Positions 1-11,806 of a stretch of 64,000 bases of DNA are shown in pieces. A program made the translations under genes and the position numbers. A model generated the notes under the pieces. It was not told the DNA's origin and did no database searches. It was given only the letters and a program-made list of their open reading frames with translations. Source of the stretch: Trichobilharzia szidati (lineage: Eukaryota; Platyhelminthes; Trematoda; Strigeidida; Schistosomatidae); assembly GCA_944472155.2 (NCBI GenBank), contig OX235271.1:88983256-89047255 (forward strand), given 5' to 3'. Positions within the stretch are counted from its first letter, which is position 1; the number at the start of each line of letters is the position of its first letter.

Positions 1-1140
1 GATACTTTCGTATAAAAAGAAAATTCATAAACTACATTGTTTCTAACTTCACAATAGATAGTATAATTTTGGGGAAAGTTGGCTTTCGTAAAGTTGCTTT
101 GTCTGTGTAATAAAAGCGTGTGATGATGAAAGAGTCAACGCTTTTATAAGATTTGGTTTTGCCTTGAATATTGTTTTCAACGAAGTGAAAAGAAATGCAT
201 ATATATATATATATATATATAAATGCAAAGTTAAACGGAAACCAATAATTTACAGGGCATTCACACGAATCCATGAGAATTTCTTGCACGTGAGTAGTCT
301 GGAAATCGATATAGATGACTTAATCACTAATTCACCGAGTTAGGCTTAAATATATTAATCATATTAAAGAGTCATAATAGAGTGAATACGTATAAATAGT
401 CACTTCAGAATGATAATTCTTAAGGAAGCAGTAGACAGTATGATCGGACCGTCTAGTTATTCGGAGAGTCTATTGTCATGCACTGGCGATGCAGGTGCAT
501 CCAGCTGGGGAGTCATGAATTAGACAAAATATGCAGTATGGATTCCATTTCAAGCCACTACCAACCTAACTGTATATCTCCTGTATTACCACAAAGTTTA
601 TTCTGCTTCTGCGGAGCTAGGTACTTTAGTCGTTCTATAAGCATCCTTTCAAAACGTGTTAGAGCACAGTGCCCAACCTGACTACAAAGTGGCAGCACCC
701 TAAACTAGAAACGCCACAATTGAACTTCTCGTCAGCATCTTTCACAGCATTTCGACTGACTCATCATTCAGAGTCATTTACAAAGTGAAAAAATCTGCTA
801 AAGACAGTATGTTACCGACTTCTCAGTACTGCAGAGACGATTGCCATATGCATCGAAAATCTGGAGCTATGTATTCGAAAGAAACTAGTACCCCCTTCAC
901 ATTTACCATTGATATAATTCTGTTTGACTCCTTAGTTTCTATTTCTTCGTTTTTCATTCCTCTCACTTTTCTCATTGTCACTTATAAAGGAATATTATTT
1001 CACTCTGTTTCTATGGTCATCTCATTCACACTTGCCTTCGTTAAGAACTATTTTACATATTACGCAACTACTTCTCAATCCTCTGCAATTTTGTTTCCAT
1101 GCCCCTTACAAGTCTATATTCACATCTTCAAACTTTCATA
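1..1140. other. AT-rich DNA, no gene seen
   Basis: No recognisable gene or retroelement. There is an AT dinucleotide run at about 197-221. The open frame at 785-1165 is phenylalanine/serine-rich translation of AT-rich DNA without a recognisable domain, and it runs into the SINE that follows. Confidence 0.6.
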
Positions 1141-1141
1141 T

Positions 1142-1358
1142 CGAGGGTCAGTGGTGCAGCGGTAGAATGCTCGCCGACCACGCATGTGGTCCAGGGTTCG
1201 ATCCACGGCCGACGCACTCCTTTACCTCGCTAAGCCAGTAGTAAGACTGGTAAAGATGGGAGGTTGGGCATGAGGCTAAAGCACCATTGCTACCGAAACT
1301 TCAAGCCTCTAGCTTGAATCCCTATGTTCCACTAGGAACGTGAAGGAATAAAAAAAAA
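1142..1358 (+). mobile_element. SINE-A copy (tRNA-Gly-like head, RTE-like tail)
   Basis: A tRNA-derived SINE. The head has an A box (TGGTGCAGCGG, 1152-1162) and a B box (GGTTCGATCCA, 1195-1205), an internal RNA polymerase III promoter. The stretch GGTAGAATGCTCGCC matches the D arm/anticodon arm of eukaryotic tRNA-Gly. The body follows (pyrimidine-rich, GGTTGGGCATGAGGC). The 3' end CCCTATGTTCCACTAGGAAC is the same as the 3' end of the RTE LINE fragments here, and it closes with an A run. The orientation is clear from the promoter boxes and the A tail. No target-site duplication was found. Confidence 0.85.
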
Positions 1359-2060
1359 CTTTCATATTAAGTTGAAAATTATAATCTTCTTTAATCACTC
1401 TTCCTTACTATGTTGAATAAAACAATAATTGTATCTATGACAACATATGTGTAAAATGCTGCTGTACAGCTTTTGAGGATTAAATCGCCGAAAACATGTC
1501 TTTACTGAGTTTCTTGTTCTTTTCTCTCTAATGTCTTGAGGGGTATCTTTAACGATTATTCTGATTGCACCAAAATTGTTGTACTTAATATGAGTTCGAC
1601 AGTAGAAGTCTAAATTTCAAAAAGAAAAATGCAAACTAAATTTTTCAGCCCCGATAACACAGTGCAGCCTTCCATAAGAAGAAGCAACAAAATATTCTCT
1701 AAACTAAATTCCTTTGTAAACAATAATTTACCCGTAAATTTTACTGATGCATGACTAATATTGGAGTACACAAAGTAATCTCTTTAACTACAATTGGTTT
1801 TCTTTATATATATAAAAACGCCATTTTAGCATTGTTAAACATACGAAAATGATATTTTTTGCGCTTCCATATGTCTGCTACACGTATGACAGACTAGCTT
1901 ATTATTAGTCGTATTATAAATGGCGGTAGTAAACGCCTGTGTCAGACAAAGAAAATTTATCTCGCATTTCTGTACTATACACTATTAACTCTTTCTATTT
2001 TGTGTGTGTATGAGTTTGAAAATGAGAAAATCTGAGATTCTCATCCCAACCGCTTGACAT

Positions 2061-2103
<43 letters not shown>

Positions 2104-3769
2104 GAAAGAAGTATGTATGACTCATTCTTGCATGACTGTGTACAGCGAAATAGACGTTCTATGATAACTGCTTTGTTTATGCACCTTTTCAGACAAGATG
2201 AAGTGGAACAAAGAACAGTGTAGAATGTTTCCTGGTGTCTTCCGAGTTTTGTTAATCAGTGTTACTTCAGAAAGTAAGCTATGTCACATCTACCATTGTC
2301 GTATATAAAAGTCTTAAAGTTTTCGCTTTTCAATGAAATTACTTGGAGCATGTCAAGTTATCGTCTAGAGAAACTAGTTAGTCAGAAAGGAAAGAAAATA
2401 ATGTGTAGCGTATTCTATTTTACTATCAGTAGTAAAAGTCAAGTTTTTTCTGTTTTATATCTCTTCCCCTTAAAATCTGACAAGTTTACATACTGAATAT
2501 ATGTGCCCAAAGAATTTGACTGGCGATAACTCATAAATTCATGGGGAAAAAATAGTTTATAATCTTTTCAGACAATACCTGAGTATTACTCAAGCTTTGA
2601 ATGTCTCAGTGATTTCCAGTAACATTCTGGGTGATCATTGGTTTCTATGCTTATTTTTCTGATCCTCTGTTTGATAATGTGTTTTAAATAACTGTTCTAA
2701 CTTATATAGTGGCACTATTTCTATCTCGATTTGAGAAGTGAAGTATAAACCCAATTGGGTGTGATGTCTTAGCGATTTCATCTGACATTTTACATTTAGA
2801 ACTTAAGGCACTCAGGCACGACTCAACCCCGCCTCTTAAAGTTTGTCAACTCGTGTATCTTACCTGTTCTTCTTTACTGTTCACCCTTATTCTTTCCTGG
2901 ATTGTTTATAAAAGACTATGTCATACTTCGTAGAACTCTGAAGACTGTCAGCAGGGCGAGTGGTATCCCGCTGGGCCATATCGTTGACATTGTCATTGAT
3001 AGACACTTGGTTTCATGCAATAAATTTGCTAAAGGAATTTTGTCAGACTGTGAGTATCCACTTTATCTGCAGCTCCAACCTTATGTTTCCTAACGTAAAA
3101 CAAGAAGTCTTTTCAAAAGACTTTAAGCACGTATGTCTAAGTATAAAAATTCCACTGTACCATATTTGGTACGTATTTTATGTGATGAAAATAGTGTCAG
3201 GCACGAACTAACTAACCTTCTTTGCGATAGTAAATAAACCATTTTCTCCATCCTTATTCCACCAAGGTTTGTTGTTATTGTTCTTCTTATATTTATAGTC
3301 CTCTCAATTTTTGTTTTTATTTGTTTATTTTCTCATGAATGTAAACATCACCATGCTATTTCAACAGATTCAATAATCTATAACATGCTGAAATTTCCAA
3401 ACTGAATCGACAATTCTGTTTGAAAAAAACTCAGTTATTATTATTATATTATCATTTTGTACTTCGAATACTTTGACTTTATACCGTAAATGTGGACAAA
3501 TTCCTCTGGTTAATTTTATTTTAATTTTATTTATATTTTGAGTAAATCAGATGAAATATTGTGACATGGTGAGAATTCCATTCTGTATTATAAGTTAGAA
3601 TATCCTTACCCATCAAAATGTTGCCCATTTTGGCTTGAATGAATATTACTGAAAGATGTAAAATTACTGCTAAATTGTGGACAGTATTGTGGAATATCTA
3701 TCAAGTAGTAGCAGGTATCAATTCTTCCACATATCAATTGATTTTACAACGGAAAACTTAACGCAACTT
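1359..3769. other. AT-rich DNA, no gene seen
   Basis: About 2.4 kb without a recognisable gene. An AT dinucleotide repeat lies at about 2064-2100. Short open frames at 2281-2496 and 2902-3211 show no family resemblance and no splice-site context that I could defend. Confidence 0.55.
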
Positions 3770-4199
3770 TGCATATTAATTTTTTAATGATCATTTCATC
3801 AGTAATAATCACACGACTTCGAAATTTGAGTTTTATAGTTTTCTTTGTTCTCTCCTATTCGTCATCGTAGGGGTAGAAGAATTCTCCAGGTGTTCGAGTG
3901 GACAGCTGTTGAATCATCCCCTTTTACACGTGTTTGCAGTTAATTCGATAAATAAAGCTTCCGTTATCAATCTCTCCCTCCACCCTGGTGTTACATTAGA
4001 TTTTAAAAATGTCATCTTATCCCATTCTGCTGTATGACTGTGTGTAATTGCACGCAGTGAATGGCATAGCTGAACTACTCTCTAGATTTCTTATCTGATT
4101 CGGGTCATCTAATCTAGATTTTGCTAATTTTTTATGCTTCGCTAATCTGACTGCACCTGTTCTACTACTTTGACTTATGTATTTGACCTGAAAGTGATT
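3770..4199 (-). mobile_element. Penelope-like element relic (PLE-2), GIY-YIG endonuclease and 3' end
   Basis: On the minus strand 4250-4030 reads as a decayed GIY-YIG endonuclease domain: VKYIS in place of VKYIG, then a run of arginines and KHKKLAKSRLDDPNQIRNLE. It is clearly paralogous to the better-preserved copy at 14600-15110, with long stretches of near-identity through the coding part and about 250 bases of 3' sequence (towards 3770). In PLEs this domain follows the reverse transcriptase and is thought to nick the target. The copy is 5'-truncated and abuts an RTE fragment in the opposite orientation at about 4200. Confidence 0.75.
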
Positions 4200-5050
4200 G
4201 CAGCGAAGCTTTCGAAGTATTGACAGGAGTGAGAGAAGGCTGACTACCACTACTGATGATATGCCTGATATTGATGGACTGGATCATGTAGCAGATAGTA
4301 GGGAGAAAGACAACAGGAATACATTTGGTCGACAGGAGGAATCTGAAGACCGGAACATCGCAGAAGGTTTATGTCCGATGCCGCAAAAACTTGAAGATCT
4401 ACAAGTGAAAACCAATAGATTGTCAGAAGAACCAGAGAAAACAGGTCTTCAAGTGAACGTAGAGAAGACAGAGGTGATAAAGATATCCAACTAACAACAA
4501 CAGCAACAAGTACCAGTCATTATCAGGCTGGAGAAATTCGAAAGAAGTTACCTGTTTTAGTTATCTAGACAGCATAGTTTTAACTACAGGAGGTACAACC
4601 AGGATCGGAAAGAAAAGATAGGCCATCGATAATCTTAAATCAGTGTGAAAATCTGCAGCCCTAAGCATAAGGAATAGATTCGGATTTTCACCACTAATGT
4701 CAAGTAAATTCACCTATACGGTTCAGAGTCTTGGTCCACTCCTCACGAAAAACTTTTCAAACAGCCTGATGCAGATTTATTGTCAACAGCTGCCTTCATC
4801 CGATTGTGAAGATAAGATAGCCAGACGGAAAGGATTAGTTACAAAGAACTCTGGTAGGTGACTAACCAAACAAGACCCTATCGCCCAAGAAATACTCAGA
4901 AGGAAATGAAACTGGATTGAGCATAAGCTAAAAAGACATTCAAGTGGTGTCACAAACAAGTCCCCAAAGTGCGACCTATATGGAAAACGACTGGTTGGGA
5001 GTCCAAAAATGACATAGTGGAAGTCATATGAAAGGCAAATGAAAGATTGT
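4200..5050 (+). mobile_element. RTE-type LINE fragment, broken
   Basis: Decayed reverse transcriptase sequence. 4215-4245 reads LTGVREG, which corresponds to the RT motif around RQGC. 4380-4490 reads KLEDLQVKTNRL then KTGLQVNVEKTEVIKISN, ending in a CAA-rich stretch, as in the other RTE copies at 15.4 and 47 kb. Downstream a YLGS-like region and a tryptophan-rich C-terminal region can be followed through many frameshifts. It lacks the 5' part (endonuclease) and the family 3' end. Confidence 0.8.
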
Positions 5051-5759
5051 AGGGTTTCCGTAGTGGCTGATAAGTAATATTAAAAATCAAGACTTCAAAT
5101 ACAATGTCACCTGTCGTAACACTAAACTACTCCAAAAATAATCACGTTCACTCAACAACTCAGTTACTTCCTGTTAAGTCCAACAGGCAGGCATAGTAGC
5201 CAAGGAATGGATTTACTTTTAAACAGTATTTCTCAGCACATTTCCTGAACCAGGCACCTATAATCTGTAGTATGTTATTTAACAGGAGGGCGGAACGTGT
5301 TAAATACGAAATAACTGTGGGTTTGTTTCGATCAGTACTTTTAAGTAATAGAAAGAATAAAGGAAGTCTACGGGATTACTTTTAAGGAAATCAGTGAAAA
5401 TTTGAAAACTTTATTGGAAATGTATTTATTGATCACCTTAGGCTATTTTTCGACTGTTTTTAATTCGTATACAATAATTTCATGTTCGAAAAATCAATTT
5501 TATGTTTATGTTCCTTTGTTTCTGGATGAAAAATAAGTCATTAAATTACTCAAATTAAAGGCCAGTGATTATTTTTATTGTCTAAAAAGAAATAGCCCTA
5601 AATTTTACAGTAGTATGCGATTTATTGATTAACTGTAAGTCAAAACACCAATTGAATAGAAATCGTTTCCATTGTGTGTCAAACCAAGTATTCCAAACCA
5701 TTCGTTTAATTTTTCAAACTGTTTACAAACTTGATTGGTTATCACCTGACGTAATACGT
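5051..5759. other. AT-rich DNA, no gene seen
   Basis: Nothing recognisable between the RTE fragment and the RTE 3' end that follows. Confidence 0.5.
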
Positions 5760-5990
5760 TTGATAAAAGCGGTGACACCACGCTCCAACCAGGCCCCCAA
5801 GTGGAACACTAATGGAAAACGACGCGTTGGGCTCCTGATGGTGACATGGAGGAGATTGTGTGAGGAGCAAATAAGAGCTTATGGGCGATGTGAGAGATGA
5901 AGAGGATTACAGAGAACAGGATGGAGTGGAAATGTGGCGTTGATGCCCTATGTTCCCCTTGGAACCAAAGGGAATGATAACAATAATACA
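5760..5990 (+). mobile_element. 5'-truncated RTE 3' end
   Basis: About 230 bases matching the last ORF codons and 3' end of the RTE family: GGTGACATGGAGGAGATTGT, then AGAGAACAGGATGGAGTGG, then GATGCCCTATGTTCC and GGGAATGATAACAATAATA. Heavy 5' truncation is normal for target-primed insertion. Frameshifts break the coding part. The AATAAT-rich end marks the true 3' terminus. Confidence 0.85.
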
Positions 5991-6225
5991 ACATTGAGTA
6001 AATCTGCCAAACGACGTAGGCATACATTTGATGCTAGTTTACACTTATCAGTGAGACATTGCTTTGATTATTTCAAACATTTTGTCATAAAGGACAAAAA
6101 TAAGGGTTTGTACTTATTTTTGAGCATCTATTGGTTACCCCTTGTCATCCAAGGTCTTCAGTACATAACGTATTTAAACACTGGTGAAAGAACAGATATG
6201 AGAAGGTTTTTCAGAAGTCTATTTT

Positions 6226-6965
6226 GAAGCTAAATCGAACTGAGATTGTAGCACTTTCAGATGCATTGAAGTTCTATTTCCCGAGAGAACTTGTGAACAA
6301 CGTAGATACAGAGGTATTATGTTGTCACCACTTTTATATTTCTCAGTAACATTGGACACAGACGCACTGATCACGAATACCGCTTGACTTCGCCAACAAA
6401 ATTATACGTTGGCTACCTGTTTCCCAAGCCCGCCCTGCTTAGGCAAGAACACACAACGATGTGAACAGAAAAGTATATTTCAGTATCAGCCACAGTATAT
6501 TATACACAATAATCGTATGATTCAAAAAATCACCAAGGTTATGTCAATTAGTCTATAATCATGATCAATAAAATAGTGGGCGTTATTTTATGTAGGCCGA
6601 TTCTGACTGGTTTATTTTCAAACTTACTCTGATCACCATATCACCAATAAAAGATAATCCATTGTTTATCTGTCTACACATCAAAAAGTCCGATTAGAGA
6701 ATCTACTCGACCAGCTGATGGACTTACATCCTGTCAGTGACGACAAGAAGTGGTGGTTCAAACTTTTTCAATCAGTACTTATTTTCAACAATTCCATAGT
6801 CTGTAATTATGTCTAAATAATATCAAACAGCAATCAAAAACGTCAGATAAACAATGAGAACATGGTTATATTAAGACCAGACAAAATTTCAGGTGTCGTA
6901 GTGATGAATAAGACTAACTGTATGAAAAAATAGACCGCATTCTTAATGATACTCGACAGTATTAC
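6226..6965 (+). mobile_element. PLE fragment (N-terminal region), interrupted
   Basis: Two blocks of one PLE N-terminal region. 6226-6320 reads KLNRTEIVALSDALKF, matching the minus-strand copy near 50190. 6680-6930 reads LENLLDQLMDLHPVSDDKKW then RPDK-SGVVVMNK, matching 50150-49880 minus (FENLFNQLTDLHSVSKDKK and LLPDKGSGVVVMNKAGY). About 350 bases of unrelated AT-rich DNA separate the blocks. DKG-GVVV-N is a characteristic block upstream of the PLE reverse transcriptase. Stop codons and frameshifts make it non-functional. Confidence 0.75.
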
Positions 6966-6973
6966 AGCTTGTT

Positions 6974-7620
6974 ATGTACTTTGCGCTATCTAAGTGCAAG
7001 GTACTGCTACAAAATTGGCATGAGTCTGTACCTGCACTCACTCTTGCAGGTGAACCGCTTGAATTTGTGGATAAGTTCTTGTATCTGAATATTTACATGA
7101 GTGTTGGTGGAGGTGTGACAGACGAGATTTCCAACCGTATCATGAAAGCTAGAGTGGCATACGTCAACTTGAGCCATTTATGGCGCCGCCATGTTGTCTT
7201 GGCTGTCAACGGTCGGGTTCACAGTGCTTCGGTGCACTCCGTTTTGCTCCATGCCTGCAAAATCTGTCCTCTCCAATTTGAGGATGTGGGCGACTCTGCC
7301 TATTCGATCATCGCTATATCCGTAGAATTGCTTGCATTCGATGATATTATCGTGTGAATAATTATCAGCTCCAGCAGCGTGTATTTGGACACAGTGGAGA
7401 TCACCATTCACTGAGTGTCAACATATGGAAACACCAGCTCCGGTGGCTTGGACATGTGCTATGAATGTCATCCCAGAGGCTTCCATACCGGTCGCTGTTC
7501 GCTAGTACTGGAAAGGGATTGAAAAATTGGAAAGGTGGTCAGCCCATGACGTGACGTCATGGACTGAAGGATATGTGTGATAGTTTAGCATTGGTTGCCA
7601 CGTTATTACTCCCTGGTTGC
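6974..7620 (+). mobile_element. LINE-2 fragment (C-terminal region)
   Basis: Reads SKCKVLLQNW, FVDKFLYL, VTDEISNRIMKARVAYVNL, LWRRHVVLAVNGRVHSASV, then after a frameshift LRWLGHVL and RLPYRSLFASTGKGLKNWKG. The minus-strand copy at 52.8-53.5 kb shows the same order, so this is the region after the RT palm of a non-LTR LINE that differs from the RTE family. The clade (RTE or CR1) cannot be settled from this part. It starts directly after the PLE fragment. Confidence 0.8.
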
Positions 7621-7884
7621 AGTAGTATTTCCCGCATTTTTCATACTACTACAGTTTCTACATGAAAACCAGGTGTCACATACTTGAATGAGCCTACTGT
7701 CAAGCCTTACAAAGTATTTTAAATTTTTTAAAACAGTTTTCTCACATCTTTCAGTTGTTGTAATACATGTATTTTCTTGATTGATTAAAGGCTGAAAGGA
7801 GTCAGTTGTTTGCATGAGAATGTTAGAAAAGACCCAGGCATGTTAATCAATTGGCATCTCATTATATGGAGTGTTTTTGCATAA

Positions 7885-8215
7885 TTTACATTGCGAAGTG
7901 GTCACGCTATGTCATGAATTAGTAGAAGTTAGAATTCATGGATTGGCCATTAGATCGGGTTCCAGTGGCTTAATGGTCTACGAGCTAGCTAGCTTGCTCG
8001 CCTTGTAATCAGAAGGTCCTGGGTTCGAACCGTGGAGGTGGGTGCGTACTGATGAAGAGTCGCAAAGTAGGCTGGCGAAACAGCTGTCCAGTACTCCAGG
8101 TAGTTTTCCAATGGTTTTCTAACTGATGTCAGCTCATGATGAAATCCTGTAACCAATCAAACAAAATCCTTACAATAACCAATACTTGGATAATAATAAT
8201 AATAATCACAACACA
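7885..8215 (+). mobile_element. HH-SINE copy (tRNA-Thr-like head plus hammerhead)
   Basis: A near full-length copy of the commonest SINE here. In order: a leader (GAATTCATGGATTGGCC), a tRNA-like head with A box-like TGGCTTAATGG and B box GGTTCGAACC, an anticodon region CTTGTAATCAGAAGG resembling tRNA-Thr(TGT), a hammerhead at 8046-8094, then a tail with TCTAACTGATGTCAGCTCAT and CCTGTAACCAATCAA. An AATAAT run lies beyond it. The head contains a local duplication (GCTAGCTAGCTTGCTCG). Confidence 0.8.
8046..8094 (+). ncRNA. Hammerhead ribozyme motif (HH-SINE), core C3 replaced
   Basis: Type I hammerhead layout. Stem I is GTACTG (8046-8051) with CAGTAC (8089-8094), six perfect pairs. The core is ATGAAGA (8052-8058), where CTGANGA is expected, so C3 is A. 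Stem II lies in 8059-8076, GAAA at 8077-8080, and a tiny stem III CAGCTG precedes UC, the predicted cleavage position after 8088. The missing C3 should strongly reduce cleavage. Recognition is by motif and pairing only. Confidence 0.7.
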
Positions 8216-8871
8216 GAAAAGTCTGTAATATTATAAATACAGCCTCAAGTTTGAGGACGTGAAATGTGAACTATGAATGGATGTTTCATACTGTATTAGA
8301 GAATATAACGTTTGTGAAAGTAAGTTTTGCTTAAAAAAAAGGAGAAAAAGAAAGAGATGTGTTTCCTCCAAATTTTTAGTTTCTGACGTGAACTAGTAAA
8401 TACTTTGTAAATAAGACCTTAATTCAGATTCCCCGTATGAAAAAGTACACAAATGTTGGGAGATAGATAAATCAAAGTGGTAAACAAAGCAATAAACTGT
8501 GAGATTCATAAGTTCATGAGGCTAAATTCTGTTATAATAAATTTCTAGTACTGTTATTTATATTAGAATGAACTTTTTAGAAATACACAAGATTAAATGT
8601 TGAAAAGTATGATTTTTCAGGAACAAAGTTTTCCTCACTTCCTTCCTTCCTCTCAAAACAAGATGAGTAAGAGAGACAGGGAGATAGAGAGAAACCCATC
8701 AGTTTCTCACATATCCCCCAGTTTATACATAGAATTAATTTGCTTTTCAAGTAATAATCTGAAGAATATCACTTAAGATAATACTAATGCGTCTAGTGAT
8801 GCGTAAACTAGCCCCCAGAACACAGTTATTCACAGAACGATTAAAATATTTAACATGATATAAACAGGCCT
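8216..8871. other. AT-rich DNA, no gene seen
   Basis: No recognisable gene or repeat, only short purine-rich runs. Confidence 0.5.
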
Positions 8872-9785
8872 CGACAACAGGCATCAGTCACTATTAATGG
8901 GAGAAATTTGAAAGCGGTCGCTACCTTCACTTAGCTAGGCAGTATCTTTTCAACTGCAGGCTGGGGCACTAATGAAGATGGCAAAGCCAGAATCGGAAAG
9001 TCAGTGCAGACCTTTCTTACACTGAAATCAGCCTGGAAATCTCCTGTACTTGGTATAAACAGCAAGAATCGGATTTTAAACACGAATGTTAAATCATTTC
9101 TTATACATGAGTAAGAAAAGGGCGTAAACAGCGAAGAAAATTTTCTTTTCGACGATTCATTTTCATGAGCTGTACAATCGTAATTATATTAAACAAAGAA
9201 ATCTTTAGACCAATCAGATACTGGTAAACTTTGTCCTCGAAAAATGCATTACATAATGTAAGGTGTAAGAAGGGATGACTAATTGTAAGTTAGAAAAGAG
9301 GCAGAACTCGGCATGGCGTAATAAGTGTGAGATAATGACTAATCAATAAGCTGGTGTAGAATGGACAGGAACTAGTGGAAAGGCGATAAAGTGGGCATGA
9401 AACTTGGCGCATGCATCACGAAAAGCATTTCTAACTGCTTGCTGTAAACTTTTATGAACAGCTGTCTTCACTGCCCCGATACTGAAGATCAGATGGCCAG
9501 AAAGGATAAGCAACAAAGTACTCTACCGACGAACCAATTAAGAACCTACTACCCAACCAATATGTAGAAGAAAATGGAGATATATCGATCACACGCTGGG
9601 TGATATCGTGCTCGAATTAGGTCGTCGAATGGAAACAGAAAGGGGAACGAAGACTTAGGCTTCCGATGGTGACGTGAGGAACATCGTAAGGCCAACTAAA
9701 GAGAACTGCAGAGAACAGGGTGAAATGGAGATGTGGTGTTGAAGCCCTATGCTCCTCTTGGAACTCAGGGGAATAATAATAATAA
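8872..9785 (+). mobile_element. RTE fragment with a nested insertion
   Basis: 8880-9111 matches the RTE block after the CAA-rich stretch (ATTAATGGGAGAAATTTGAA, a YLGS-like LGS, then GCCAGAATCGGAAAG). It is interrupted and resumes at about 9397 with GAAACTTGGCGCATG, continuing through GAAGATCAGATGGCCAGAAA to the 3' end GAAGCCCTATGCTCCTCTTG and AATAATAATAATAA at about 9785. Several frameshifts. The split point lies where other copies read TATACGGATCAGAGACTTGG. Confidence 0.8.
9112..9396 (-). mobile_element. Insertion inside the RTE, PLE terminal-repeat-like, hammerhead relic
   Basis: About 285 bases with no RTE homology sitting inside an RTE copy. On the minus strand 9180-9124 resembles the arms of the 18.8 kb fold-back element (TTGTACAGCT, AAAATGAAT, TCGAAAAGA). 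It also resembles a hammerhead: GTACAG, CTCATGA in place of CTGATGA, GAAA, a perfect hairpin AGAAAATTTTCTT, then C and GCTGT. I infer a decayed PLE-type terminal fragment. The boundaries are approximate, and no clean target-site duplication is seen. Confidence 0.45.
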
Positions 9786-10985
9786 CTAGATGACTTGTAA
9801 ATGTTGTTAAGAAAGTAAAGTGATCTATACAGTAGGTCACAAATCTGTGACCGACGGTTTGTAAGGCATTTTTCTCACCAGAATATTAAGAATGATATCA
9901 TTCTTAGATATATGAAAAACAGCTGTGAGACACGTAGATAAGAAGAAATTATCTATAATGTGTAAATTATACCTTTAGTCGCAAGCAGATTCTGGGAAAA
10001 CCACTTCTGAACTCAGTCACATATGAATCTGAAATGATGTAAATGTTGCATTCTAAAATATACATATATATTTTTTGCCGCCAACTTAAACAATTGTGCA
10101 TTTTGGCTAAGAGATCATTATGATTTAGCCACCAGACCAAATAGTATACATGAAACGTAAACTTTGTCTTTGAAGTGAATATGACATTAAATTTGCAAGT
10201 TTACATAGGTGCTTTTGAAATCTTCTCCTGAAGAGTGTGAAACCTCATAATGTTGATCCTAATGAATCCCTTTTTCTCCCTAACACTCCTATTTCTGACA
10301 GCTTGGAAAAAGTATAAATTATACCAGACTTTTGTGAGCATAAAATGTCCTTATCAGACGAACTGTTTACAGAAATGAAGTAAATTACTCAATAACTTAT
10401 AATTCCAGACTAGTTTGTTTATTAAATATTATCAGACAGTGCAAAAATGCTATTTTCTCGTTGATATTTCAATTGCATGTGATATGGTCGTGAATAATAA
10501 AATATGTTGGAAATATTAACCAATAAATAATACTGTCTCACAGTATAATTTCTCTAATAGCAAAATTAATATTAAGTTTACATACTAACACAGCGTCCTC
10601 ATATATATATATATATATCTTGCACCCGAAAGCGTTTACACTCAGATAATGAAAGTAAAGACGTGGTTGGTTGGTCTAGACATTCCACCTTCGAAATAAT
10701 GGGGAAATTTCGTAGTTCAGGTGGGTGTTTTAGATCAAATCACTCAGATCAGAGAATATAACTATATTAAAAACACTCGACTTTCAGCCAACTGAACCCG
10801 GACTCTAATGCCTGTGTACCTACTTTAATCCAAACAACTGGGAGAGTATCAGCAGATCTGATACAATAACAGTGGCTCAAGAGTGGTTTTGACATGACAG
10901 AGATCTGTCCCAGATGACTGAGTTTTTACTAAGTAGAAGGGACAAAATCAGGATGCATATTTTATCCTATTTAGGACTTGTTCGC
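9786..10985. other. AT-rich DNA, no gene seen
   Basis: No gene recognised. A short AT dinucleotide run lies at about 10598-10619. Confidence 0.5.
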
Positions 10986-10989
10986 TGGA

Positions 10990-11300
10990 TCTACTTGCGA
11001 TCCCTAGTGGTTGGTAGTGTTTCCACAGACACCCAGTAGCCTACTGGATAATGCATTGGCATTTGAAACGTTGGATGCAGAGTTCGAGCCTCAGTGGGAA
11101 CACTATGGCTCACTAAGAACGCTGGTGCATCCAAGGGGTCAGTCCCAAAGTAGGATGCGATGAGCTCTGTGGATTTCACTGCCGGCCACCATCGGCCAAA
11201 ATAAAAACGTATTAGTCTTCAAACATCGTCCTTAATAGGAGCCGACATGTTAACAGAGACCAAGCGTTTCGGTCCGACATAATCGAGCAACTGGAAATGC
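10990..11300 (+). mobile_element. Smα-like SINE copy, old
   Basis: Matches the other Smα-like copies in order: tRNA-like A box (TAGCCTACTGG), GAGTTCGAGCC-type B box, GGGAACAC, a decayed hammerhead (CAGTCCCAAAGTAGGATG), GGATTTCACTGC, the tail GCCGACATGTTAACAGAGAC and CGTTTCGGTCCGAC. Smα is a described tRNA-derived retroposon family of Schistosoma with a hammerhead ribozyme. The core here has lost CTGANGA and GAAA and cannot be active. Confidence 0.75.
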
Positions 11301-11627
11301 AGATTAACTTTTTTTTAAATAAACAAAGACAAAATCATTAGATCAATTTATTTCTGGACATTTTGTTTTCCTAGACACTTAGATCTTGAACCTTAAAGAT
11401 ATCAGAAGATATCAGCTGAAGCAATACCTCAGAATGAGAATAAGTATCTAACTGGAGATTTGCTTAAATATATATTCACAGGAAATTTCCAAAACATTAT
11501 TTCAGATTTTGTTGGACTTTTTGTCATCAGAAAAGTACAGATGAGTGATAGTGTGTTAGACGTTGTGGAATTTAGCATCCAGGTATTCGTCCTTACGTGT
11601 CTTTTTTAATTAATTAATTTTTTAAAT

Positions 11628-11806
11628 TTTATTATAGCTTGATTCCCCACAGTATTTTGGTACAAGTATGAGATTTTCAGCATATGATATCGGTAGCCCA
11701 AATTTAGCAGGCCGACCATAGATATCAGGTGTGCGTCGGCGGGGGATAGAACCTCGGACCATGTGCATGGTCGTCGAGAGTCCTAACCGCTGTGCCACCG
11801 ACGCAC
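11628..11806 (-). mobile_element. SINE-B copy (tRNA-Gly-like head, own tail)
   Basis: Reads on the minus strand. The head starts at about 11806 with GTGCGTCGGTGGCACAGCGG (A box) and the B box lies near 11750. It is followed by ACACCTGATATCTATGG, TTTGGGCTACCGATATCA, TGCTGAAAATC and TGGGGAATCAAGC. The same head but a different body and tail from SINE-A. It ends against a T-rich stretch that would be the A-rich tail. Confidence 0.8.

Noticed and set aside
785..1241. Two overlapping plus-strand frames with a membrane-protein look
   Set aside because: Hydrophobic residues come from T-rich DNA; the second frame runs into a SINE head.
3770..4030. Hammerhead in the PLE-2 3' region (TTGATGA or CTGATGA words near 3795 and 14655 on minus)
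   Set aside because: The words occur, but no GAAA with matching stems I and III could be placed around them.
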